DNA from: Candidatus Tectimicrobiota bacterium
GTDB taxonomy: Bacteria > Tectomicrobia > Entotheonellia > Entotheonellales > Entotheonellaceae
Direction of reading: 5' to 3'
Length of the DNA stretch: 64,000 nucleotides
NCBI GenBank assembly: GCA_026005175.1
Contig: BPKO01000008.1
Location: 108,553-172,552 of the forward strand
Shown here: positions 33,280 through 41,399 of the stretch, in pieces
Numbering within the stretch: position 1 is the stretch's first letter
How the letters are laid out: each line of letters starts with the position of its first letter
Made by a program: the position numbers and the translations under genes
The notes under the pieces: model-generated
Seen by the model: only the letters and a program-made list of their open reading frames with translations
Told to the model about the DNA's origin: nothing
Database searches by the model: none

Positions 33280-34101
33280 CTACTTTGCTGGAACAAAGAG
33301 CGCCAGGCCGTTCTGGTAGGCGATGCGGGCCGCCACGGCCGGCGGCAGCTGGGCCAGCCAGCGCCGCGTGGCCTGCGCTTCGGCCCCCAGCGCTTGCCAG
33401 CGCCAGGGCACCCAGGTATCGGTGCCCACCAGGAAGCGGTCGGCATGGCGCAGGAACAGGTCCCGCCAGGCCGGGTCGAGCTGGCCCTGCGGCGCCACAT
33501 CGTGGCGCAGCGAAAGCTCCACCCAGAGCTGCGGAAAGCGCGCCAGCAGCTCGCCCACCACTGCCGGCGGTGCCGACATGCCGGCGTGGGCCCACAGCAA
33601 GCGTACCTCGGGGTAGCGCTCGAGCAGGGCAGCCGCCGTGGTCGCATCAACATGGGCGTGCAAGAAGAGGCGCTGCGCAGCGGCCACGCGGGCACAGTAC
33701 TGCACCACGGGGGCCGCCACCGCCGCCTGACTTAGGTGAAACTCGCCAATGCCCCGATAGATCCCCTTTTGCAAGCCCGCGGCCACGTAAGCCTGCACTT
33801 CGGGGTCGTGCGCCCAGCCGCCCATGTCGGCCGGGGTGCGGTAAGGCCTAAGGAACGGGACGATCCGCTGCGGTGCCAGGGCGTGCAGCTTCAGCGTACC
33901 GTCGTCAGGGGTGCTGGACACCAGGGCCCAGCCCACGCCTGCCGCCTCCAGAAGGGCCAAGGCCTGCGCCGGCGCCAGCTCACCCCAGGCCGACTGGCTG
34001 TAGTGGATGTGGGCATCAAAGAGGGGCAGCTCCTGGGCCCGGCCAGCCCGGGTCCAGGCGATAAGCCATATGGCGAGCAACATTAAGGCGGGGCGCCGCA
34101 T
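33280..34101 (-). CDS. Exported amidohydrolase-family protein
   Basis: 273 aa from ATG 34101, preceded by TAAGGAGA. A signal peptide (about 1-22) is followed by 'LFDAHIHYSQSAWGE', the D-x-H-x-H opening of TIM-barrel amidohydrolases (amidohydrolase_2 type). Then come 'FLHAHVDATTAAALLERYPEVRLLWAHAGMS' and 'FLVGTDTW' (GTD, catalytic Asp). Substrate unknown; related proteins act on dicarboxylates, lactones or decarboxylate aromatic acids. Confidence 0.88.
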   Translation of the reverse strand: MRRPALMLLAIWLIAWTRAGRAQELPLFDAHIHYSQSAWGELAPAQALALLEAAGVGWALVSSTPDDGTLKLHALAPQRIVPFLRPYRTPADMGGWAHDPEVQAYVAAGLQKGIYRGIGEFHLSQAAVAAPVVQYCARVAAAQRLFLHAHVDATTAAALLERYPEVRLLWAHAGMSAPPAVVGELLARFPQLWVELSLRHDVAPQGQLDPAWRDLFLRHADRFLVGTDTWVPWRWQALGAEAQATRRWLAQLPPAVAARIAYQNGLALFVPAK

Positions 34102-34111
34102 TCGGTTCTCC

Positions 34112-35074
34112 TTAAGTGGCAAACGCCGGCCGCACCCGCTCGGCAAAGCGCCGCAGGGCCGCGATCCCACGCGTTTGCGGGTGGACGCTGAGGTCGGAAA
34201 GAAACAGGGCAAACGACGTCACGCCAAGGGCCACGTGCTGCTGCAGCTGAGCAATACAGGCCTCAGGCGTGCCGCGAATGGCCAGCCGATGCATGTCGCC
34301 AAACAGGGCAAAGCGCTCCTGTGCCTCGCGCAGGGCAGCCGGCAGCTCGGCTTCTTCCTCCACCAGCACCACGATCAGCTGGCGCGAGCGGCCGATACGG
34401 GCGGGATCGCGCCCGACAGCCTGGCAGTGCGCTTCCAGGACGGCCACTTTGTGGCGGTACTCTTCCAGGGTGGTGCCGGCAGCCACGTTCCAGCGGTCGG
34501 CATGCCGCGCCACCAGGCGCAGCATGAGCCGCTCGCCCCGGCCGCCGATGTGCACCGGCGGATGGGGTTGCTGGAGAGGTTTGGGGCGGTTGACGGCACC
34601 GGCCAGGGTGTAGTACTTGCCAAAAAACCACGCCTCGTCCTGCGTCCACAAGCGCTTGATGACCTCCAGCGCCTCTTCCAGCTGGGCAATACGCACCGCC
34701 GCCGGCGGAAAGGGAAAGCCATACTGCTTGAATTCCCGCTCGTACCAGCCAGCGCCCAAGGCAAACTCCAGGCGGCCGCCGCTGATCACGTCGAGGGTGG
34801 CGGCCATCTTGGCCAGCAGTGCCGGAGAGCGAAAGGCGTTACACAGCACCATGGTGCCAAGGCGCACCCGCCGCGTGGCTTCGGCCATCGCGGCCATCAC
34901 CGTCCAGCACTCCAGCAGCGGCGCATCGACGCTGACGCTGGCGCCGATGAGGTGATCGATGAACCAGATGGCGTCATAGCCCAGCTCGTCGGCGGCCTGC
35001 GCCAGCTCACGCAACACCGCATAGGGGGCATCCTGCGGCAAATAGACCCCGAACGTAATCCGCGAGTCGGTCAT
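34112..35074 (-). CDS. LLM-class flavin/F420-dependent oxidoreductase
   Basis: 320 aa luciferase-like TIM barrel. It begins 'ITFGVYLPQDAPYAVLRELAQAADELGYDAIWFIDHL', with 'RLEFALGAGWYEREFKQYGFPFP' (LLM F420 family text) and 'PPVHIGGRGERLMLRLVARHADRWN'. These enzymes use F420H2 or FMNH2. It is 10 nt upstream of the amidohydrolase on the same strand, so the pair may form an operon. A second LLM paralogue is at 41400. Confidence 0.93.
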   Translation of the reverse strand: MTDSRITFGVYLPQDAPYAVLRELAQAADELGYDAIWFIDHLIGASVSVDAPLLECWTVMAAMAEATRRVRLGTMVLCNAFRSPALLAKMAATLDVISGGRLEFALGAGWYEREFKQYGFPFPPAAVRIAQLEEALEVIKRLWTQDEAWFFGKYYTLAGAVNRPKPLQQPHPPVHIGGRGERLMLRLVARHADRWNVAAGTTLEEYRHKVAVLEAHCQAVGRDPARIGRSRQLIVVLVEEEAELPAALREAQERFALFGDMHRLAIRGTPEACIAQLQQHVALGVTSFALFLSDLSVHPQTRGIAALRRFAERVRPAFAT

Positions 35075-35117
35075 CGGTCGCTGCCTCTTCCCAGGGACGG
35101 CGCTGCGCCCCTAGCAC

Positions 35118-35663
35118 TTAGCGCTTTGCCGTCTTTAGCTTGTCGCCAAATTCCTTGCGCAGCTTGCGCAGCTTGGGGTCGATGACGATAAAGCAGTAGG
35201 GCTGGTCAGGGTGGCGCCGGTAGTAGTTCTGATGGTACGCCTCGGCCGGGTAAAAATTGCGGAAAGGCTCGATGGCCGTGACAATAGGACGAGGCCAGAG
35301 GCGCGCAGCGGCCTGCTTCGAGGCTTCGGCGAGGCGCCGCTGCGCCTCGGTGTGGTAAAAAATCACCGAGCGGTACTGGGGGCCGACATCGGCGCCCTGG
35401 CGGTTGAGCGTCGTGGGATCGTGGATGTGCCAGAACACCTCGAGCAGCTCTTCGTAAGTGATTTCTGCCGGATCGAAGGTAAGCTGCACCACTTCTGCGT
35501 GCCCGGTGGTACCGCGGCAAACCTGCTCGTAGGTGGGATTTTCCACGTGCCCGCCGGCATAGCCCGAGACCACCTGCCGCACGCCGCGCAGCTCTTGATA
35601 GACGGCTTCCAAGCACCAGAAACAGCCACCGCCCAAGGTGGCAATCTCTTCTGCTCCGGCCAT
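35118..35663 (-). CDS. msrA: Peptide methionine-S-sulfoxide reductase
   Basis: 181 aa from ATG 35663 (GGGGAGAG upstream). The active-site motif is 'ATLGGGCFWCLEAVYQEL' with Cys as catalytic residue (not selenocysteine). 'VVSGYAGGHVENPTYEQVC' and 'EVFWHIHDPTTLNRQGADVGPQYRS' follow. It reduces the S-epimer of methionine sulfoxide. The C-terminal resolving-Cys tail common in some MsrA is replaced by a basic tail. Confidence 0.96.
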   Translation of the reverse strand: MAGAEEIATLGGGCFWCLEAVYQELRGVRQVVSGYAGGHVENPTYEQVCRGTTGHAEVVQLTFDPAEITYEELLEVFWHIHDPTTLNRQGADVGPQYRSVIFYHTEAQRRLAEASKQAAARLWPRPIVTAIEPFRNFYPAEAYHQNYYRRHPDQPYCFIVIDPKLRKLRKEFGDKLKTAKR

Positions 35664-35695
35664 GCTTCTCTCCCCACAGGTGCGCGTTTTTGTCC

Positions 35696-35724
35696 ATTGT
35701 GCCAGCCTTGCCCCGCGGCTGCAA
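35696..35724 (-). promoter_or_regulatory. Possible msrA promoter
   Basis: On the minus strand TTGCAG (35724-35719), 17 nt, CACAAT (35701-35696), 32 nt before the msrA ATG. Confidence 0.3.
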
Positions 35725-35751
35725 GCCCTGCAAGGCGCGCAGAGGATCTCC

Positions 35752-35780
35752 TTGTCTTGCCGGGCGGGCCGTGGTATGGT
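35752..35780 (+). promoter_or_regulatory. Putative MFS transporter promoter
   Basis: TTGTCT (35752-35757), 17 nt, TATGGT (35775-35780), 35 nt before the ATG at 35816. Confidence 0.4.
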
Positions 35781-35815
35781 CAAGTGTTCTTGTTTTTGCC
35801 ACAGCCGGAGGCCCT

Positions 35816-37069
35816 ATGACATCCAGCACCCAGAGCCGGGACGGGCAGCGGTGGGTGATCCTTGCCGCGGCGTTTGTCATTGTCTTTATGACCGTGGGCA
35901 CGCGCTCCACGTTGGGGAACTTCTTCAAGGCCATCATTGCCGATTTGCAGTGGGACCGCGGCACCATCTCGTTTATCGTTGCCGTCAACATCTGGCTCAG
36001 CGGCCTGCTGCAGCCCTTCACCGGCCACCTCATGGACCGCTTCGGGGCCAAGTGGCTCTTTACGGGAAGCGTGGCGGCCTTTGGCCTGGGCGTCTTGCTC
36101 ATCAGCCTGACGCAGAGCGTCTGGTACCTGCTGGTGGTGTACGGACTGGTGATGGCGGCTGCCACTGCCGGTGCCTCCATTACCCTCACCAACGCCCTGG
36201 TGGCGCGCTGGTTCACGCAGCGGCGCGGGCTAGCCATCGGATTTACCAACGCCGGCTCGGCGCTAGGGCAGCTGTCGCTTGTCTACATCAGCTACTTGCT
36301 GCTCTCTGCCTTTGGCTGGCGGTTGAGCCACGTCTACCTGGGGCTGGCTATTCTCATCGTGGCTCTGCCCATGGCGCTGCTTATTCCCCGGCGTACGGCA
36401 CGCGGCGACGGGGTGGCCGGTGCCGCGGGGACATCTAGGGTACGGGCGCCGCTGGAAACCCAGAGCTGGCGGCAAGCGCTGCGCAGCCTGCCCTTGTGGC
36501 AAATCAACGGCGGCTACTTTGTGTGCGGGATGACGGTGGCGCTTTATTACACGCACCTTATTCCCCTGGCTACCGACCGCGGCTTTTCCCCGGCCACGGC
36601 GGCGGCCACCTTCAGCGTCCTCGCTGCCGCCAGCGCCTTTGGCTCCCTGCTGGGTGGCGGCCTTTCTGACCGCCTTGGCCGCAAAAACGTGCTGGCGCTG
36701 GCTTACTTTACCCGCGCCGTGGCCTTTGCCCTGCTGCTCGTGTGGCGGCACGAGCTGGCCCTCTATGCCTTTGCCCTCCTGGGCGGCGTGTCGTGGCTGG
36801 CCACGCCGCCGTCAGTGATGGCCCTGACGGGGGAAATTTACGGCATGCGGGCCTTGGGCACGCTGGGCGGCATTTCCTTGCTGGCGCACCAAATCGGCGG
36901 TGGCCTCAGTGTCTGGCTGGCCGGCGTGCTCTTCGACCTGACCGGCAGCTACGACATCTCGCTGCTGCTGGCCGTCCTGGCCCTGCTGGGGGCATCGGCG
37001 ACCAGTTTCAGCATCGCCGAGCGCCGCTACTCGGTACGCTACCTCACCTCCACGGCGCCGGTGGGATAA
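35816..37069 (+). CDS. MFS transporter (monocarboxylate/oxalate-formate type)
   Basis: 417 aa with 12 predicted helices. The A-loop motif is 'GHLMDRFGAKWLFTGSV' between helices 2 and 3 and again 'GGLSDRLGRKNVLAL' between 8 and 9. 'WFTQRRGLAIGFTNAGSALGQ' is typical of the monocarboxylate porter/OxlT branch. It probably moves a small carboxylate across the inner membrane. ATG 35816 has a CCGGAGG ribosome site. Confidence 0.93.
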   Translation: MTSSTQSRDGQRWVILAAAFVIVFMTVGTRSTLGNFFKAIIADLQWDRGTISFIVAVNIWLSGLLQPFTGHLMDRFGAKWLFTGSVAAFGLGVLLISLTQSVWYLLVVYGLVMAAATAGASITLTNALVARWFTQRRGLAIGFTNAGSALGQLSLVYISYLLLSAFGWRLSHVYLGLAILIVALPMALLIPRRTARGDGVAGAAGTSRVRAPLETQSWRQALRSLPLWQINGGYFVCGMTVALYYTHLIPLATDRGFSPATAAATFSVLAAASAFGSLLGGGLSDRLGRKNVLALAYFTRAVAFALLLVWRHELALYAFALLGGVSWLATPPSVMALTGEIYGMRALGTLGGISLLAHQIGGGLSVWLAGVLFDLTGSYDISLLLAVLALLGASATSFSIAERRYSVRYLTSTAPVG

Positions 37070-37112
37070 GGGCGCTTCCTGACGCTCTCCTAAGTTCTTC
37101 CCGCACCCCGGC

Positions 37113-37141
37113 TTGTCGGCAATACCGGGGCGTGCTATAAG
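37113..37141 (+). promoter_or_regulatory. Promoter for the argininosuccinate-lyase-like gene
   Basis: TTGTCG (37113-37118), exact 17-nt spacer, TATAAG (37136-37141). It implies an RNA start near 37148 and a leader of about 170 nt. The leader holds an inverted repeat (37154-37159 with 37194-37199) and others. Confidence 0.5.
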
Positions 37142-37248
37142 GGGAACGCCGCGCCGGGGAAAGCGGACTGGCGCTGCCAGCCGTGGCGTTGTGCCCCGGA
37201 GTAAGACCTCACCCGACCGCAAAGTGCCGGTGAGCAAGGAGAGATGCC

Positions 37249-37266
37249 ATGCCCCCTACCGTCTGA
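37249..37266 (+). CDS. Possible 5-codon leader peptide MPPTV
   Basis: AAGGAG (37236-37241) stands 7 nt before ATG 37249, followed by four codons (two Pro) and TGA at 37264-37266. The next base starts the hairpin at 37267. The ribosome site is as good as that of the main gene. Confidence 0.33.
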   Translation: MPPTV

Positions 37267-37293
37267 ACGGGGCGTGAGTCCCCACCGCCCCGT
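37267..37293 (+). promoter_or_regulatory. GC-rich hairpin in the leader, next to the mini-ORF stop
   Basis: ACGGGGCG (37267-37274) pairs with CGCCCCGT (37286-37293), eight perfect pairs with an 11-nt loop. AAGGAGG of the main gene follows 8 nt later. No T-run, so it is not an ordinary terminator. Confidence 0.4.
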
Positions 37294-37316
37294 CGCGCGA
37301 GCCAAGGAGGAAGAGG

Positions 37317-38822
37317 ATGCGCAAACAAGTTCACACCGAGTACCGCGGCTTTCGCACCCCGGGCATTCGCCTCAAGGAGCCTCTGCTGCCCGACATCATC
37401 GGCCACTCTTCAGAAGCCGAGCTGCCCCTTCTTTACGCCTACCACATGTTCGACAAGGCGCACCTGGTCATGCTCGCCGAGGAGCAGCTGATTCCCCGTG
37501 CCGACGCTGCGGCCATGCTGCGCGCCCTGCGCGACATGGAAGCCGAAGGCATTGAAAAAGTGCGGCTCGAGGTGGGCGGCGGCATGCACTCGGGCGAACA
37601 GTACCTCATTCGCCGCCTGGGCGAGGAAGTGGGAGGCCGTATCCACCTGGGGCGCAGCTCCGGGGACCTGGGTGCGGTGGCCCGGCGCATCCGCCAGCGC
37701 GACCGCCTGCTGGAACTCATGCGCCATCTCAACGAGCTGCGGGCGACGCTGCTGGCCGTCGCCGAGGCCAACCTGGACGCGGTGATGCCCGGCTACACCC
37801 ACTCCCAGCATGCCCAGCCGGTAACCCTGGGGCACCAGTTGCTGGCCTGGGCCTCGGCGCTGGAGCGGGATTTCGAGCGGGCCGGCAATGCCTACCAGCG
37901 GGTGAACCAGAGCCCGGCGGGCGCGGCAATCATGACCGGCTCCAACTTCCCCCTCAACCGGCACCGCACCGCCGAACTGCTGGGCTTTGACGGGGTGATC
38001 AAGAACACCTTCGACGCCATCCTCAACCAGGACGTGGCACTCGACAGCTTCCTCGCCGTGGCTTCGGTGAACCTGAACCTCTCGAAGTGGGCGGCCGATT
38101 TGAACTTCTGGTTCACCGCCGAGGCGGGGTACATCGACATCCCGGATCGCTTCTGCGGCACCAGCAGCATCATGATGCAGAAGAAAAACCCCTACGTCCT
38201 CGAATACATGCGCGGTGCGGTGGCCGAGAGCATGGGGGGTCTGGTCACCGCCTTTGCGGTCCAGAAGGCCGCCACCGGCGACCCCGTCCAGGACCGCCGC
38301 TACATGTACGAGGCGCTCTTTCGCTCTTTTGATCTGGCAGTGCGCAGTCTGCGCTGGATGACCCTGTTGCTGCCGGCCATCGAAGTGAAAAAGGCGCGCA
38401 TGCGGGAAATGGCCGCCGCTTACTGGGCCACGGCGACCGACGTGGCCGGCGCCCTGGTGCGGGAAAAGGGACTGCCGTGGCGCACCGCCCACCAGATCGT
38501 GGGCATTCTGGTGCGGCTGAGCGAGGAGCGCGGCCTTAAGCCGGCAGAGGTGACGCCAGCGCTGCTGGACGAGGCGGCCGTGGAGTACATGGGCGAGCCG
38601 GTGGGGCTGAGCGCCGAAGCCCTCCAGCGGGCCCTCGACCCGGTGGTCTTTGTTGCCGAGCGGACCCTCTATGGCGGCCCGGCGCCTGAAGAGTGTCGCC
38701 GCCGCCTCCCCGACTATCACGCCCGGCTGCAGGCAGACCGGGAGGCGGTGGCCGAGAAAGAACGGCGGCTGCAAGCGGCGGCGACGGCGCTGGAAAAGGC
38801 GATCGACGCCCTGCTGGCCTGA
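37317..38822 (+). CDS. Argininosuccinate lyase-like enzyme, non-canonical signature
   Basis: 501 aa of the fumarase/aspartase superfamily. 'MPGYTHSQHAQPVTLGHQLLAW' is the second conserved region (ASL: GYTHLQ-R-AQP). The third region, with the catalytic Ser loop, reads 'GTSSIMMQKKNP', where ASL has SSxMPQKxNP: the Pro is Met. 'HSGEQYLIRRLGEEVGGRIHLGRSSGD' is the first region. The enzyme is longer than ArgH (about 460 aa) and no arg genes are adjacent, so a different C-N lyase substrate (another N-substituted aspartate, as for EDDS lyase) is plausible. AAGGAGG precedes the ATG. Confidence 0.88.
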   Translation: MRKQVHTEYRGFRTPGIRLKEPLLPDIIGHSSEAELPLLYAYHMFDKAHLVMLAEEQLIPRADAAAMLRALRDMEAEGIEKVRLEVGGGMHSGEQYLIRRLGEEVGGRIHLGRSSGDLGAVARRIRQRDRLLELMRHLNELRATLLAVAEANLDAVMPGYTHSQHAQPVTLGHQLLAWASALERDFERAGNAYQRVNQSPAGAAIMTGSNFPLNRHRTAELLGFDGVIKNTFDAILNQDVALDSFLAVASVNLNLSKWAADLNFWFTAEAGYIDIPDRFCGTSSIMMQKKNPYVLEYMRGAVAESMGGLVTAFAVQKAATGDPVQDRRYMYEALFRSFDLAVRSLRWMTLLLPAIEVKKARMREMAAAYWATATDVAGALVREKGLPWRTAHQIVGILVRLSEERGLKPAEVTPALLDEAAVEYMGEPVGLSAEALQRALDPVVFVAERTLYGGPAPEECRRRLPDYHARLQADREAVAEKERRLQAAATALEKAIDALLA

Positions 38823-38848
38823 GCCGCGCCCCGGTGCAAGGAGGGGCG

Positions 38849-39601
38849 ATGCGCCTGGTAATCACCGGCGTCACTTCGGGAATCGGCCGCGGCCTGGCCT
38901 ACCACTATGCCCAGCCAGGGGCGGTGCTGGGCCTTATCGGGCGGCGGCAGGAGCGGCTGGCCGCGGTGACCGAGCACTGCCGCGCCCAAGGCGCCACGGT
39001 GCTGCCGGCGCCGCTTGACGTGCGCCACACCGCGGCGATGCAGGCTTACGCCGCGGACTTCATCAAGCAGGCCGGCGGCATCGACCTGGTGATCGCCAAT
39101 GCCGGAATTGGCGATGCCGACAACCTGTCTCGCGGCGACGCTGCTTACCACGCCCGCCTGTTTGAAGTCAACGTCATCGGCCTGCTCAACACCCTGCTGC
39201 CGTTCATCCCGCAGATGCAGCGCCAGGGCCACGGGCAGCTGGTGGCCATTGCCTCGGTGGCCGGCTTTCGCGCCCTGCCAGGCTCGACGACGTACGCGGC
39301 AACGAAAATGGCGGTGCGCGCCCTCATGGAAGGCTACGGCTGGGAGCTGCGGCGCTACGGCATCCTCACCACCACCATCAACCCGGGGTTCGTCGTTTCC
39401 GAAATGACCGCCGCCAACCGCTTCCCCATGCCGTTCTTACAGCCCACCGAAGTGGCCGTGTGCAAGATTGCCCGCGCCATTGCACGCCGGCGGCGGGTGT
39501 ACACGTTTCCCTGGCCCATGGCGGTGGTCGCCCGCTTGCTGCCCTGGCTCCCAGGAGCCCTGCTGGCCCGCGTCGCCCCGCGCAGGCCACCGCCGGCGTA
39601 A
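38849..39601 (+). CDS. Short-chain dehydrogenase/reductase
   Basis: 250 aa. It has 'LVITGVTSGIGRGLAYHYA' (TGxxxGIG), 'VIANAGIG' (NAG) and catalytic Ser, Tyr and Lys in 'IASVAGF' and 'TTYAATKMAV'. A short C-terminal membrane-associating segment ('MAVVARLLPWLPGALLARV') resembles DltE/YdfG-type SDRs. AAGGAGGGG precedes the ATG and it follows the lyase by 26 nt, so they are probably co-transcribed. Confidence 0.93.
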   Translation: MRLVITGVTSGIGRGLAYHYAQPGAVLGLIGRRQERLAAVTEHCRAQGATVLPAPLDVRHTAAMQAYAADFIKQAGGIDLVIANAGIGDADNLSRGDAAYHARLFEVNVIGLLNTLLPFIPQMQRQGHGQLVAIASVAGFRALPGSTTYAATKMAVRALMEGYGWELRRYGILTTTINPGFVVSEMTAANRFPMPFLQPTEVAVCKIARAIARRRRVYTFPWPMAVVARLLPWLPGALLARVAPRRPPPA

Positions 39602-39610
39602 TCAGGACCT

Positions 39611-40336
39611 CTAAGCTGCCGGCGCGGGCAAGCGCAAGTCTACTTGAGGAGGCAGCTCGACGCCGAGGGCTTCGGGGGGCGGGAACTGCAAGCCGCAGGC
39701 CACCATGGTCGGTTTGATGTCGTTGAGGAAGTCCTGCATGATTTCGCCGCTGTCGCGGGTTTTGAGTCCCATGGCGATGGCGTAGCGGTTGCCGGGCGTG
39801 CCGGGGCGGCCGAAGGAGAGCAGGGCCACGCGCAGCCACTTGGTAAACAGCTGCTGCGCTTCCTCGCGTCTTGCCGGATCGGTGCAGAAGCGGCGCACCA
39901 CCTGCTCGCCAAAGCCCTCGTGGCCGGCTTCTTCGTCGAGGATCTTGGCGATAATGCGCGCATAGGGGGCGTAGCTGCACGTGCGGTATTCGCGCAGGTG
40001 AAACTCGCCGGCGCGGTCAAACAGGAACTGGGCCATGGCCAGCTCCAGCCAGCTTTCGGGATACGGAATCCGCGACAAGCGATCGCTTACTGCCGCGTAG
40101 AGGTCGCCGCCGGCCACCTCGGCGTAAAGCGCCGCCACCGCCTCAAAGTGCTCTAGCTCTTCTACCAGCTGCTGGGCAACGAGCCGCTTGGTGCGCAGGT
40201 CGGGAATGTACTTGAGGGCGTGGCCAAAGAGGTTGGCGGCCATGATCTCCCGGTAGCCCTGGCTCTCCAGAAGCTGCTGGACCAGGGTGCGGTATTCGGG
40301 GGTCATTTCCTCGACGCGCTCCACGGTACAGGTCAT
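39611..40336 (-). CDS. PaaA/PaaC-like diiron protein (phenylacetyl-CoA epoxidase family)
   Basis: 241 aa. ATG 40336 follows GGAGG at 8 nt; that SD lies inside an earlier in-frame ATG (40351), which is therefore unlikely. The helical ferritin-like fold has 'QQLVEELEHFEAVAALYAEV' (E-x2-H) and 'IIAKILDEEAGHEGFGEQVVRRF' (E-x2-H), the diiron ligands, and 'ESWLELAMAQFLFDRAGEFHLREY' between. The paa partners (PaaB, D, E) are absent, so it is an orphan of unknown reaction. Confidence 0.8.
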   Translation of the reverse strand: MTCTVERVEEMTPEYRTLVQQLLESQGYREIMAANLFGHALKYIPDLRTKRLVAQQLVEELEHFEAVAALYAEVAGGDLYAAVSDRLSRIPYPESWLELAMAQFLFDRAGEFHLREYRTCSYAPYARIIAKILDEEAGHEGFGEQVVRRFCTDPARREEAQQLFTKWLRVALLSFGRPGTPGNRYAIAMGLKTRDSGEIMQDFLNDIKPTMVACGLQFPPPEALGVELPPQVDLRLPAPAA

Positions 40337-40470
40337 GGTCTTATCCTCCATGACAGCGCCGGCGGTGGCCCTAAGGGTTTCTGTTGTGCCGCCTTGGCGT
40401 TTTGCCGACGGCACTCTCCGTCTGGCAACATACGTCGCTCCACCGAGGGCGTCAAGGCACCCAGGATGGC

Positions 40471-41376
40471 ATGACAGAGTGGCCGGGGGACGGTAAAGGG
40501 GAAAAAGGCAAAGCGGTGTGGTCAGAACTTGACATTCCCGCCGCCTGGGAGCAATCGGCGGCGGCAATCCTGCGCCATCGCTGGCGCAAGATTCTCGTCT
40601 TGGGGGCCATCGACCGCGGCAAGAGCACCTACTGTGTCTTCTTGAGCCGCTACCTGCTCGCCGCTGGTCATCGTATTGCTTTCGTCGACGCCGATATTGG
40701 GCAGAAAGACCTGGGACCGCCGGCCACCGTTGCCCTGGGGTATGCCGAGACACCCCAGGCGCTGGCGGCGATGACGCCAGCAGCCCTTTACTTCGTGGGC
40801 TCGGTGACGCCCGCCGGCCATCTGCTGCCCATGGTGGTGGGCACCAAGCTGCTGGTCGAGGCCGCCCGCGCGCCGTTTGTCATCATCAACACCACCGGGC
40901 TGGTACACGGCATCGGCCAGGTGCTCAAAGGCTACAAAATCGAAGCGGTGCAGCCTGACGTCATCGTTGCCTTGTCTCAAGGCAACGAACTGCACGCCCT
41001 CACCCGCGCCTACAGCACCTACCGCATTTTTCACCTGGCGCCTTCCCCACGTGCCCGTGCCAAGACTCCCGAGCAGCGCCGGGCAGCCAGGGAACTGGCC
41101 TTCTACCGCTACTTCCAGGCAGCCAGCGACGTGGTGCTACCGCGGCGAGCCCTGCTCTTCCAGCGCACCCCGGCACCCGTGGCACCCGACAAGCCCCTGC
41201 TGTGCGGGGTGGCCGACCGCCGCAACCGCTGCCTGGGGCTGGCCCTCTTGCAAGACTGGGACGTGCGGCACGACACCCTGACGCTGCGCACGCCCGTGGC
41301 CGCCGAGCGCATCCGCGTCGTGCAGTACGGCGACCTCTACCTGACGCCTGAGGGGCACGAGCTCGGCCGGCGCTAG
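40471..41376 (+). CDS. Clp1/Grc3-like polynucleotide 5'-kinase
   Basis: 301 aa from ATG 40471. The P-loop is 'ILVLGAIDRGKSTYCVFL'. Walker B-like 'IAFVDADIGQKDLGPPATVALG' follows, then 'FVIINTTGLVHGIGQVLKGYKIEAVQPDVIVAL', the wording of the Clp1_P/NOL9 family. A C-terminal beta-rich region ends it. Eukaryotic and archaeal members phosphorylate RNA or DNA 5'-OH ends. Bacterial members are uncommon and poorly studied. No ligase or nuclease gene is adjacent. Confidence 0.82.
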   Translation: MTEWPGDGKGEKGKAVWSELDIPAAWEQSAAAILRHRWRKILVLGAIDRGKSTYCVFLSRYLLAAGHRIAFVDADIGQKDLGPPATVALGYAETPQALAAMTPAALYFVGSVTPAGHLLPMVVGTKLLVEAARAPFVIINTTGLVHGIGQVLKGYKIEAVQPDVIVALSQGNELHALTRAYSTYRIFHLAPSPRARAKTPEQRRAARELAFYRYFQAASDVVLPRRALLFQRTPAPVAPDKPLLCGVADRRNRCLGLALLQDWDVRHDTLTLRTPVAAERIRVVQYGDLYLTPEGHELGRR

Positions 41377-41399
41377 CCAACGGGGACAAGGCTGCCCCT

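Noticed and set aside
35118..35663. MsrA as a second selenoprotein
   Set aside because: The catalytic position is a normal Cys codon within G-C-F-W-C and no in-frame TGA is present.
37141..37260. Possible known riboswitch (cobalamin, c-di-GMP, glycine, guanidine) before the lyase gene
   Set aside because: Conserved core strings of these classes are not present. 'CCGCAAAG' only partly resembles c-di-GMP-I, and some stems would begin before the likely RNA start.
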